8,423 nt of DNA. It comes from an uncultured Pleurocapsa sp. Lineage in GTDB: Bacteria > Cyanobacteriota > Cyanobacteriia > Cyanobacteriales > Xenococcaceae. Under the pieces are notes generated by a model. The model searched no databases. It was given only the letters and a program-made list of their open reading frames with translations, and had not been told where the DNA came from. The position numbers and the translations under genes are program-made. The stretch covers positions 1 to 8,423 of the forward strand of contig CAKZYI010000069.1 in NCBI GenBank assembly GCA_937884735.1. The letters are read 5' to 3'. Positions 1 through 5,343 of this stretch are shown here, piece after piece (the stretch's first letter is position 1; each line of letters opens with the position of its first letter).

Positions 1-295
1 CTGTACAGATAGTGGCAAAATAGTCTGTGCAGAAGCGATCGCTCGTAAAACGAGACAGAATGCGGAATTAGTTAAAGTCACTCTAGATAACAATCGAGAA
101 ATTAAGTGTACCCCAGATCATCAATTCATGTTGCGGGATGGAAGCTACAAAGAAGCAAAGGGTCTAAAACCTCAAGATTCTCTAATGCCCTTTTATTCCA
201 AAACCGATCGAGATGGTTATACTCTAATTCAACAAAATTATTCTGGAAGATGGCAAAAAGCTCACTGGATTGTTGCTCGTTCGGGAAATTTAGGT

Positions 296-430
296 GAAAT
301 TCATAACTTTACGAATCAAAGCACAGTTATTCACCATAAAAATTTCAATCAAGCAGATAATCGACCAGAAAACTTGGAATTTATGGGAAACTGCGATCAT
401 TCTGCTTATCATCGTTCTTTAGTAGATAGA
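296..430 (+). other. HNH endonuclease motif within the intein
   Basis: The translated segment IHNFTNQSTVIHHKNFNQAD followed by NRPENLEFM and DHSAYH matches the HNH fold common in homing endonucleases: a His-His pair (codons 332-337), a central Asn, and the Asn-Arg-Pro-Glu-Asn-Leu signature before a last His-rich helix. In this family the first His activates water and the others bind a divalent metal. Such a domain would cut intein-free rtcB alleles and promote homing of the intein. The motif looks complete. Activity and target site are inferred from the family, not shown here. Confidence 0.8.
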
Positions 431-688
431 AATACTCATTGGCAATCTCCAGAGTTTGAATTTAAAAGACAACAAGCCTTAGCAGCGAAAGCTAAAACCA
501 AGGAAGGATATAAATATTTTTCTCAAAGAGGAACAGCAAATATTCTTAGCTATATGCAAAATAATCCAGAACATTTTAGTAAATCTGTTGCGGGTAATGG
601 AGAAAGAGGAAAGCAATATTTAGTGGCATACAATAAAAGTGAAAGAGGGCGAATCAAAAGTAAGAAGATTGCCAATCGTTTTTATACT

Positions 689-754
689 TGCGAAACCTGC
701 GGAGAAGAAGTAAAAAGCCCTATTGGACTTCATAATCATAGAAAGTACGAACAT
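689..754 (+). other. C2H2-type zinc finger at the C-terminal end of the endonuclease region
   Basis: The frame encodes Cys-x2-Cys-x12-His-x4-His (CETC ... HRKYEH), which is classic C2H2 zinc-finger spacing, with Leu eight positions after the second Cys. It lies between the HNH region and splicing block F (starting near 765). A single finger here would most plausibly act as an accessory DNA-binding module helping the HNH nuclease recognise its site. This is inferred from spacing alone. Confidence 0.6.
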
Positions 755-1564
755 GGTTACAATCACAAGGTTGTTTCAGTTGTTCCTTTGACAGAAAAAG
801 AAGACGTATATTGCTTAAGCGTACCCAAATACAATAACTTTGCTCTTAGTGCAGGGGTATTTGTACACAACTGCGGAATGGCTGCGGTGAAGATGCCCTT
901 CACAGGCGATCGCGTAGAAGGTAAACTAAAGAAAATTCGCCGAGAAATTGAAAAACAAATCCCTGTAGGCAGAGGTGCGAATAAAAATATTGAAAAAAGC
1001 GTTACAAATTGGCAGGGATGGCAAAATTTTAAAGAATTGCACAAAGGAGTACAGGATCTAAATAACAAAGCCCTAAAGCAAATGGGTTCTCTAGGTGGTG
1101 GCAATCATTTTGTCGAACTGTGTTTGGATACAAATAACTATGTCTGGCTGATGCTGCACTCTGGTTCGAGACACATTGGTAACAAACTAGCTCAGTGCCA
1201 TATTTCTACGGGCAAAAAATTAGCCGAACTTGCAGATCTAAGTTTGCCCGATCCCGACTTAGCTTACTTTGTCGCAGGTACGCCCGAATTTGAGGCTTAT
1301 TGGCGCAATCTTCAGTGGGCACAAGACTATGCTCGTTTTAACCGTGAAGTAATGATGGAGCGTTTTAAAAAGATTGTGGAGGAATTTGTCACAGGTGGCA
1401 AAGAGGTTACGCCTTTGCTAGCAGTCATCTGTCACCACAACTACGCCGAGAAAGAAGTCCACTTTGGTGAAGATGTCTATGTTACTCGTAAGGGTGCAGT
1501 GCGGGCACAAACTGAAGATTATGGGATTATTCCTGGCTCAATGGGAACTAAATCTTATATAGTC

Positions 1565-1567
1565 TAA
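1565..1567 (+). other. First premature TAA in rtcB
   Basis: This stop falls between SYIV and GKGNHDSY, where RtcB proteins carry a basic residue (Arg in E. coli as I recall it; Lys would need only one change, AAA to TAA). It removes the GMP-accepting His and the last 80-odd residues. The flanking frame is undisturbed on both sides. Confidence 0.9.
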
Positions 1568-1696
1568 GGCAAGGGAAACCATGACAGCTATTGTTCCTGT
1601 AGTCATGGGGCTGGACGATTAATGTCTCGTACCAAAGCTAAAAAAGAGTTTACGGTAGAAGATGTGATTGCACAAACCAACGGCGTTGAATGTCGC

Positions 1697-1699
1697 TAA
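1697..1699 (+). other. Second premature TAA in rtcB
   Basis: This stop lies after GVECR and before DSGNIDEIPGAYK. Homologues have Lys here (CRKD), so it is again explained by a single AAA-to-TAA change. Other genes in the window, such as those ending at 3796 and 3805, use TAA as an ordinary terminator, which argues against a genome-wide reassignment. Confidence 0.9.
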
Positions 1700-1833
1700 G
1701 ATAGCGGGAATATTGATGAGATTCCTGGGGCATATAAGACTATCGAACAGGTGATGGCAAATCAATCCGATTTAGTTGAAGTTGTAGCGACTCTTAAACA
1801 GGTTGTTTGTGTTAAGGGATAGTTTATCAATTA

Positions 1834-1854
1834 ACAATGGACAATGGACAATGG
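1834..1854 (+). repeat. Heptamer tandem repeat, ACAATGG x3
   Basis: Three perfect contiguous copies of ACAATGG. Short tandemly repeated heptanucleotides (STRR) between genes are a known feature of cyanobacterial genomes. This array lies 11 nt after the rtcB TAG. Confidence 0.85.
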
Positions 1855-1881
1855 ATAATTAGCGATCGCTTTTCTTGTTTT

Positions 1882-1942
1882 GGTGGGCAATAAACTATCC
1901 TGAAAACAATAATTTCTTTGGGTTATTGTTTGTCCACCCTAC
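1882..1942 (+). repeat. Palindromic dispersed repeat, copy 1
   Basis: The ends GGTGGGCA (1882-1889) and TGTCCACC (1931-1938), followed by CTAC, can pair with one G-T. Inside, AAACAATAA (1904-1912) and TTATTGTTT (1923-1931) form a perfect 9-bp stem with a 10-nt loop. The first 26 nt match copy 3 at 25 positions, and both copies are preceded about 20 nt upstream by GCGATCGCTTTT. Confidence 0.75.
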
Positions 1943-1996
1943 AAACTTTTAAGCAAATTGTATGTGTCAAGAAATAATATAATTTCTATTTGATAT

Positions 1997-2053
1997 GTAG
2001 GGTGGGCATGTCAAATATCTATGGAATCAACCGATAATTTATGAATGCCCACC
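1997..2053 (+). repeat. Palindromic dispersed repeat, copy 2
   Basis: GGTGGGCAT (2001-2009, preceded by GTAG) and ATGCCCACC (2045-2053) are perfect 9-nt inverted repeats around a 35-nt AT-rich interior. The interior differs from copies 1 and 3. The GTAG lies at the left end here, the mirror image of the CTAC at the right end of the other copies, so this copy is in opposite orientation. Confidence 0.7.
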
Positions 2054-2088
2054 ATTATTAATAGTATGCGATCGCTTTTAGTTATGTT

Positions 2089-2148
2089 GGTGGGCAATAA
2101 ACTATTCTGAAAACTGCAATTGCTTCTAGTTTTTTTGACCCACCCTAC
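2089..2148 (+). repeat. Palindromic dispersed repeat, copy 3
   Basis: It starts GGTGGGCAATAAACT and ends CCCACCCTAC, with inner arms AAAACT (2110-2115) and AGTTTT (2128-2133). It is nearly identical to copy 1 over the first 26 nt but diverges in the interior. It ends 4 nt from the nuclease stop codon and could serve as that gene's transcription end. Confidence 0.72.
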
Positions 2149-2152
2149 GAGA

Positions 2153-2605
2153 TTAATTTTCAAAAGTAGCAATAACGTTAACATTTGAACATTCTTGAGA
2201 TATTAATTTGCGTTGTTTTAATGAAACCTGACCGTAAAGATGTATCCGTTTTTTATGTTTCGGATAATAATAACCATAGCTAATGATTTGACCAATAGCG
2301 TGTTTATACTTTTTAACTTGCTTAACTTCTATAATCTCAAAAGTGCTTAAAATATCAATTCTTCCACTTTCAGTTGCTACTTCTATTTTGCTATTAGAAA
2401 TAGTAGAAGCTAATCGATCTCTAACAACTCTTTCCGTTTGCCTCTTCTTTGTTTTTGGATAACGACGATTTCCGTTTTGCAATTCTTCAAAAGCTGGCTT
2501 AAACCAGGAATTTTGCTCGCTAAATACATCAATAGCTAGTTCTCCAGTCCTTCTAATTACATCTTGAGTTAACTTACGAGCAAATTGTTCGAAATGTTTA
2601 TCCAT
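2153..2605 (-). CDS. PD-(D/E)XK nuclease, I-Ssp6803I-like
   Basis: A 150-residue protein with a compact restriction-endonuclease-like core. It has Glu59 in ERVVRDRLA, GRID with Asp84, then IEVK with Glu93 and Lys95, and Gln106-x3-Tyr110 in GQIISYGYYY. This order (helical Glu, Asp, Glu-x-Lys, Gln-x3-Tyr) is that of metal-dependent PD-(D/E)XK nucleases, and the Gln-x3-Tyr recalls the RecB-type motif. Length and layout resemble I-Ssp6803I, the cyanobacterial homing endonuclease of a tRNA-fMet group I intron, but I see no intron or tRNA around this gene. A basic stretch (about residues 46-56) could contact DNA. The ATG at 2605 lies 7 nt after the stop of the upstream membrane-protein gene, so co-transcription is likely. 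No clear ribosome binding site is seen, which suggests translational coupling. A repair or defence nuclease is also possible; substrate unknown. Confidence 0.75.
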   Translation of the reverse strand: MDKHFEQFARKLTQDVIRRTGELAIDVFSEQNSWFKPAFEELQNGNRRYPKTKKRQTERVVRDRLASTISNSKIEVATESGRIDILSTFEIIEVKQVKKYKHAIGQIISYGYYYPKHKKRIHLYGQVSLKQRKLISQECSNVNVIATFEN

Positions 2606-2612
2606 TAAATTT

Positions 2613-2951
2613 TTACGATTTTAGATATTCTCTAATTTTAAGCTTTAGTTCTCTTGAAATAGGATAGTAACTAATTTCTTTTTCTATTTGAGCATTAGTT
2701 TTTCCTTGTGCTTTTAATCCTGATATAGTTTCTTCAAGTAACGCTTCAAAACCATATTCAGCTATTCCTTGTGAAATCATTGATAGTATTCCCAGAACAG
2801 CAATGCCTCCAAGCATTCCAAAAGGACCTCCAAGCATTGCTAGAGCTGATGTTATGGCAGCAGCACCAACCCAACCCGAAACCGCCATTGCAACTAATAA
2901 TACAAGCCCAGGAACACCAAGTCCAACAATTTTATTAACAATTTTATCCAT
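2613..2951 (-). CDS. Small Gly-rich two-helix membrane protein of unknown function
   Basis: A 112-residue protein I cannot name. Residues about 13-35 and 41-64 are hydrophobic and rich in Gly and Ala (VPGLVLLVAMAVSG; LGGPFGMLGGIAVLG), consistent with a hairpin of two membrane helices packed through small residues. The rest (65-112) is charged and predicted helical (QGKTNAQIEKEISYY, then LKLKIREYLKS), probably a soluble tail. The start is supported by AGAGG (plus-strand CCTCT, 2961-2965) 9 nt before the ATG. It is the first gene of an apparent two-gene minus-strand operon with the PD-(D/E)XK nuclease 7 nt downstream. The size and Gly pattern would suit a pore-forming or holin-like protein, but that is speculation; a membrane anchor or adaptor for its neighbour is equally possible. 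Confidence 0.6.
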   Translation of the reverse strand: MDKIVNKIVGLGVPGLVLLVAMAVSGWVGAAAITSALAMLGGPFGMLGGIAVLGILSMISQGIAEYGFEALLEETISGLKAQGKTNAQIEKEISYYPISRELKLKIREYLKS

Positions 2952-3103
2952 AAATCTAAACCTCTAGTTTAAAAAAAATCTAAGTACTCTCTTAATAAAA
3001 TAACCAGGTAATTTGGATCCGTTTATGATTACAATCACTCGGCTAAATAATCTTCTAATCAAACAATAAACTTCAAGTGATCGCAAAATACATCAATGCC
3101 AGT

Positions 3104-3131
3104 TAGACAATTATTTGATATCGTCAATAAT
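3104..3131 (+). promoter_or_regulatory. Possible sigma70-type promoter for the histidine phosphatase gene
   Basis: TAGACA (3104-3109) and AATAAT (3126-3131), separated by 16 nt, each match the consensus hexamers at five of six positions. They lie 27 nt before the ATG at 3158. In AT-rich DNA such matches arise by chance, so this is weak. Confidence 0.25.
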
Positions 3132-3157
3132 AAATCTTACGACCAATAAAATAAATA

Positions 3158-3796
3158 ATGTCCCAAACAGTTTGGATAGCCAGACATGGTAACCGTCTTG
3201 ATTTTGTTAATCCAGAATGGTTTAATACTGCACCACTACGCTACGATCCTCCCCTTTCAGAAGACGGTTTTGTTCAAGCAGCAGAATTAGGACAAAGATT
3301 AAAAAATGAAAAGATTAACCACATTTTTGCTTCTCCTTTTCTTCGCACGATTCAGACTGCGACTGAAGTAGCGCGAGTTATTAATTTACCGATTAAGTTA
3401 GAGGCTGGTTTGGGGGAATGGCATAATCCTGAATGGATGACCCAAACGCCTGAAATTCATTCCCAGGATTTTTTAGCCAAGAAGTATCCTTTGATTGATT
3501 GGAATTATCAGTCTCAATTCACTCCCAACTATCCTGAAAATAAAGCGGAAGTATATCGACGCACTGCTAAAACAATTCAGAAACTGGTGTTTGATTTTTC
3601 TGACAATATTTTGATTGTGGGACATGGAGTATCGGTACATGGAGTAACCTATGGTTTAGCCCCAGAAACACCACGGATGAAAGTCCCATTGTGTTCCCTT
3701 ACTAAAGTAATCTGGAACGGCGATCGCTGGCAACTAGAATTTTTCGCTAATACTTCTCACCTGACTCAAACGGAGACTCAAGTGAGGCTGAATTAA
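3158..3796 (+). CDS. Histidine phosphatase superfamily protein (phosphoglycerate-mutase-like)
   Basis: A 212-residue single-domain protein of the histidine phosphatase clan, which removes phosphate through a phospho-His intermediate. The nucleophile is His10 in ARHGNRL. Arg63 in ASPFLRTIQTA, the acid/base candidate Glu87 in GLGEW, and the second His156 in VGHGVSVHG complete the pocket, so it looks catalytically intact. The N-terminal RHGNRLDF followed by a Trp/Pro-rich stretch and DPPLSEDG is closer to the UBASH3/TFIIIC-tau55-like branch than to glycolytic mutases, by my reading. Substrate is not predictable. No Shine-Dalgarno site is seen before the ATG. The gene converges on the lipid kinase with only 8 nt between stop codons, so the two are not co-transcribed and no terminator hairpin fits between them. 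Confidence 0.85.
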   Translation: MSQTVWIARHGNRLDFVNPEWFNTAPLRYDPPLSEDGFVQAAELGQRLKNEKINHIFASPFLRTIQTATEVARVINLPIKLEAGLGEWHNPEWMTQTPEIHSQDFLAKKYPLIDWNYQSQFTPNYPENKAEVYRRTAKTIQKLVFDFSDNILIVGHGVSVHGVTYGLAPETPRMKVPLCSLTKVIWNGDRWQLEFFANTSHLTQTETQVRLN

Positions 3797-3804
3797 TAAT
3801 TTGA

Positions 3805-5097
3805 TTAGCAAACGCGAGCCAAACTGGGGATGATTTCCATTTCTATGGGGCAATAGTCTACAAGTTCCCCATCTACTACCAAAAGACCCTTTTTGGTTTG
3901 GGGTTCGAGCTTGAAAGAGCGTACCTTATAGTATTCCATGTGGGGTAAATCTAAGTGTTGTCCTTTGCCACAGCGCAAAAGGGCTTGGAGTATTTCTAGC
4001 CGAGATGTCCCTTTGCGCATAATTAAAACATCGATCGCACCATCGTTTAATTGAGCATAGGGAGTTACATTCATATCGTGGGCAGCCCAAGGGGTATTCA
4101 TTGCCCAGAGAAAAATAAAATCATCTTCAATTACGTGCCATTGTCCTTGTTTTGATATTCCTTTTCTATCTAAATTATTGCAGTTTGGGTGAGGGATAAA
4201 AGATAATTTACCTTTATAAGTACGCAATAAATAAATTAAAAATAGAGCGTATAAATCAAATCTTAATGAACCTAAAAATTTAAATTTTTCTGATTCAATA
4301 TCAGCATCGCTAATCAAGCCCCAAGCTAAAGAAAGAAAACTATAGTAACGTTTGTTATTTTGCATTACCTGAATTAAATCTAAGTTTTGCTGTTTACCTT
4401 TGGCAATCAAAAAAGCAGCACTGAGAGGATCGTAAGTTTCTCCCAATGCTGTTAAAAAAGATTTTGATAGACCATTGCCCGTACCGCTAGGAATTATACT
4501 CAAAGGGAGCTTTATTGCTGTTTTCCAATCAGGACGACTCATCAAACCTGCGATCGCATCGTGGAGCGTTCCATCTCCTCCAACTATTACTAAACCATCT
4601 ATTTCAGTTAAGTTTAGCTCCCTCACAAATTCTTTGATATCAGCACTACTTTGGGTTTCTCTAACGCTATAATTTAAATAGCTTTTATCTAATAATGGAC
4701 GAACTCGTTCAAATATTGTAGCTCCCTGTTTTTTGCCACTAACAGGATTAATAATTACCTGTAAATGTCTTTCTTTTTGCGCTAAAGAATTATTGATTCT
4801 TTGAATCCAATGCGATCGCACTTCTAAACTAGGACAAGTAAAACAATATTCTTTCAATACTCTCTTTTGTCTTTTAAAACTATTAGATTTAACCAGAGAA
4901 TAAGCGTGGATTAATAAACAGGGAAATTTAGATTCTTGTCGTTCTACTTCCGAAACTCCTACTACATCATCAAAAGATAAATGTTTATCTTGTCCCTTTT
5001 CTTGCCAAGATAAAATATTATTTTTAAAATCTCCCAACGTATCGGGATTGTCGGGAAATAAAGCTAAAGGATATTGAAATAAAGTATAGTTTTTCAT
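3805..5097 (-). CDS. Sphingosine/diacylglycerol kinase family lipid kinase, eukaryotic sphingosine-kinase-like
   Basis: A 430-residue lipid kinase that should phosphorylate a long-chain base, ceramide or diacylglycerol with ATP at the membrane face. The DAGK catalytic core holds NPVSGKKQG (117-125), VGGDGTLHD with catalytic Asp175 (172-180) and PSGTGNGLS (203-211). The C-terminal lobe has SLAWGLISDADIESEK (256-271), LLRTYKGKLSF (290-300), FKLEP (395-399) and VVDGEL (407-412). From memory, human SPHK1 reads very similarly at the same places (SLAWGFIADVDLESEK, LRTYRGRL, FRLEP, VDGEL), and Asp266 aligns with the Asp that contacts sphingosine there. Residues 1-110 form an extra N-terminal domain (DVVGVSEVER; HWIQRINNSL) reminiscent of the PH-like region before the kinase core in eukaryotic enzymes. 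Bacterial YegS/DgkB proteins are usually near 300 residues and lack it. The ATG at 5097 has no evident ribosome binding site. Substrate is unproven. Confidence 0.85.
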   Translation of the reverse strand: MKNYTLFQYPLALFPDNPDTLGDFKNNILSWQEKGQDKHLSFDDVVGVSEVERQESKFPCLLIHAYSLVKSNSFKRQKRVLKEYCFTCPSLEVRSHWIQRINNSLAQKERHLQVIINPVSGKKQGATIFERVRPLLDKSYLNYSVRETQSSADIKEFVRELNLTEIDGLVIVGGDGTLHDAIAGLMSRPDWKTAIKLPLSIIPSGTGNGLSKSFLTALGETYDPLSAAFLIAKGKQQNLDLIQVMQNNKRYYSFLSLAWGLISDADIESEKFKFLGSLRFDLYALFLIYLLRTYKGKLSFIPHPNCNNLDRKGISKQGQWHVIEDDFIFLWAMNTPWAAHDMNVTPYAQLNDGAIDVLIMRKGTSRLEILQALLRCGKGQHLDLPHMEYYKVRSFKLEPQTKKGLLVVDGELVDYCPIEMEIIPSLARVC

Positions 5098-5177
5098 CGA
5101 AATTTATTTTAGAAAAAATAGTAGTTAGATATATAGCCATACAAGGTTGTGTTAGGACAAGTTTAATTATCTGCTCG

Positions 5178-5198
5178 TAGGTAATAGGTAATAGGTAA
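5178..5198 (+). repeat. Heptamer tandem repeat, TAGGTAA x3
   Basis: Three perfect contiguous copies of TAGGTAA followed by a partial TA. It is a cyanobacterial-type STRR array with a sequence different from the one at 1834. It lies upstream of the minus-strand lipid kinase, about 80 nt from its start codon. Confidence 0.85.
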
Positions 5199-5235
5199 TA
5201 ACACGCCTTAACATAAAGCCGTATTGTTATATTTT

Positions 5236-5292
5236 GGTGGACAACGAAAACAAGTTTTTTAGTTAACAACAATATAGAGTTGCCCACCCTAC
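5236..5292 (+). repeat. Palindromic dispersed repeat, copy 4
   Basis: GGTGGACAAC (5236-5245) and GTTGCCCACC (5279-5288) pair at nine of ten positions, followed by CTAC. The terminal motifs, the internal GAAAAC and the T-run are shared with copies 1 and 3, placing it in the same family 3 kb away. It lies between two minus-strand genes, upstream of the lipid kinase and downstream of the carbonic-anhydrase-like gene. Confidence 0.7.
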
Positions 5293-5319
5293 AGTTAACT
5301 ACAATTAATCAAACTTTGC

Positions 5320-5340
5320 TCCTTGTTCCTTATTCCTTGT
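5320..5340 (+). repeat. Heptamer tandem repeat, TCCTTRT x3
   Basis: TCCTTGT, TCCTTAT and TCCTTGT are contiguous, with a partial fourth unit (TCCT) running to the first base of the stop codon of the carbonic-anhydrase-like gene at 5344-5346. This is the third distinct heptamer array in the window. Confidence 0.75.
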
Positions 5341-5343
5341 TCC

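Larger units (their letters stand above)
2..871 (+). mobile_element. Intein with HNH homing endonuclease inside RtcB (N-terminal block A off the window)
   Basis: This in-frame insertion should excise itself from the RtcB precursor by protein splicing. Block B is seen at about 71-145, including CTPDH with its conserved Thr and His. Block F is VYCLSVPKYNNFAL, and block G is SAGVFVHN followed by Cys, so the C-terminal splice point is Asn (869-871) / Cys (872-874) with the penultimate His present. Spacing from the GKIV segment to the block B His (36 residues) matches my recollection of the Npu DnaE N-intein, which puts the first intein residue roughly 30-35 codons left of the window. The Cys at codon 2 is therefore probably not the catalytic one. 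The whole intein would be about 320 residues. The insertion sits exactly before the Mn-binding Cys of RtcB, the site I recall for the Pyrococcus horikoshii RtcB intein. No stop or frameshift interrupts it, so it may still be active. Confidence 0.88.
2..1822 (+). pseudogene. rtcB: RtcB RNA ligase, intein-interrupted, with two premature TAA stops (5' end off the window)
   Basis: RtcB joins RNA 2',3'-cyclic phosphate or 3'-phosphate ends to 5'-OH ends, using GTP and Mn2+, in tRNA splicing and RNA repair. After the intein, codons from 872 read CGM, then GGGNHF, LMLHSGSR and CHHNY, which hold the family's Mn-ligand Cys and His residues, then YVTRKGAVRA and GIIPGSMG. Translation stops at TAA 1565-1567, yet the same frame continues as clear RtcB: CSCSHGAGR, SRTKAKKEF, NGVECR, a second TAA at 1697-1699, DEIPGAYK, LKQVVCVKG and a natural TAG at 1820-1822. 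No frameshift is needed. The His of CSCSHGAGR (codon 1604-1606), which carries the covalent GMP in this family, lies after the first stop, so the product ending at 1567 should be inactive as a ligase. The N-extein and intein start lie left of the window. Recent nonsense decay is the simplest reading; readthrough or sequence error is not excluded. Confidence 0.88.
1823..2152. other. Gene-free repeat-rich spacer between convergent ends
   Basis: This 330-nt stretch lies between the 3' end of the rtcB remnant and the 3' end of the minus-strand nuclease gene. I see no credible coding region or RNA gene. It is filled by a heptamer array (1834-1854), two HIP1 octamers (1862, 2068) and three palindromic elements (1882-1942, 1997-2053, 2089-2148). 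The hairpins could end transcription from both sides, but none has a classic GC-rich stem plus T-run. Confidence 0.7.

Noticed and set aside
2..4. The Cys at codon 2 as the first residue of the intein
   Set aside because: It lies only 40 residues before the block B His-containing motif, whereas inteins usually have about 70; what follows also fits the middle of the N-terminal splicing region better than block A.
763..1104. Minus-strand open frame of 113 codons
   Set aside because: It is the antisense shadow of the intein end and C-extein, with no recognisable protein features.
1565..1699. Genome-wide reassignment of UAA to Lys
   Set aside because: Other genes in the window end with TAA at sensible family ends (for example 3794-3796 and, on the minus strand, 3805-3807).
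1622..1699. Separate small gene starting at the ATG at 1622
   Set aside because: It encodes only the internal RtcB stretch SRTKAKKEF to VECR; it is a fragment of the broken gene.
1823..3157. A group I intron or tRNA hosting the nuclease gene
   Set aside because: No cloverleaf or intron core sequence was recognised by eye; a covariance search would be needed to exclude it fully.
5024..5287. Minus-strand open frame of 87 codons
   Set aside because: It overlaps the start of the lipid kinase in another frame and runs through the heptamer array and palindrome; the composition is not protein-like.
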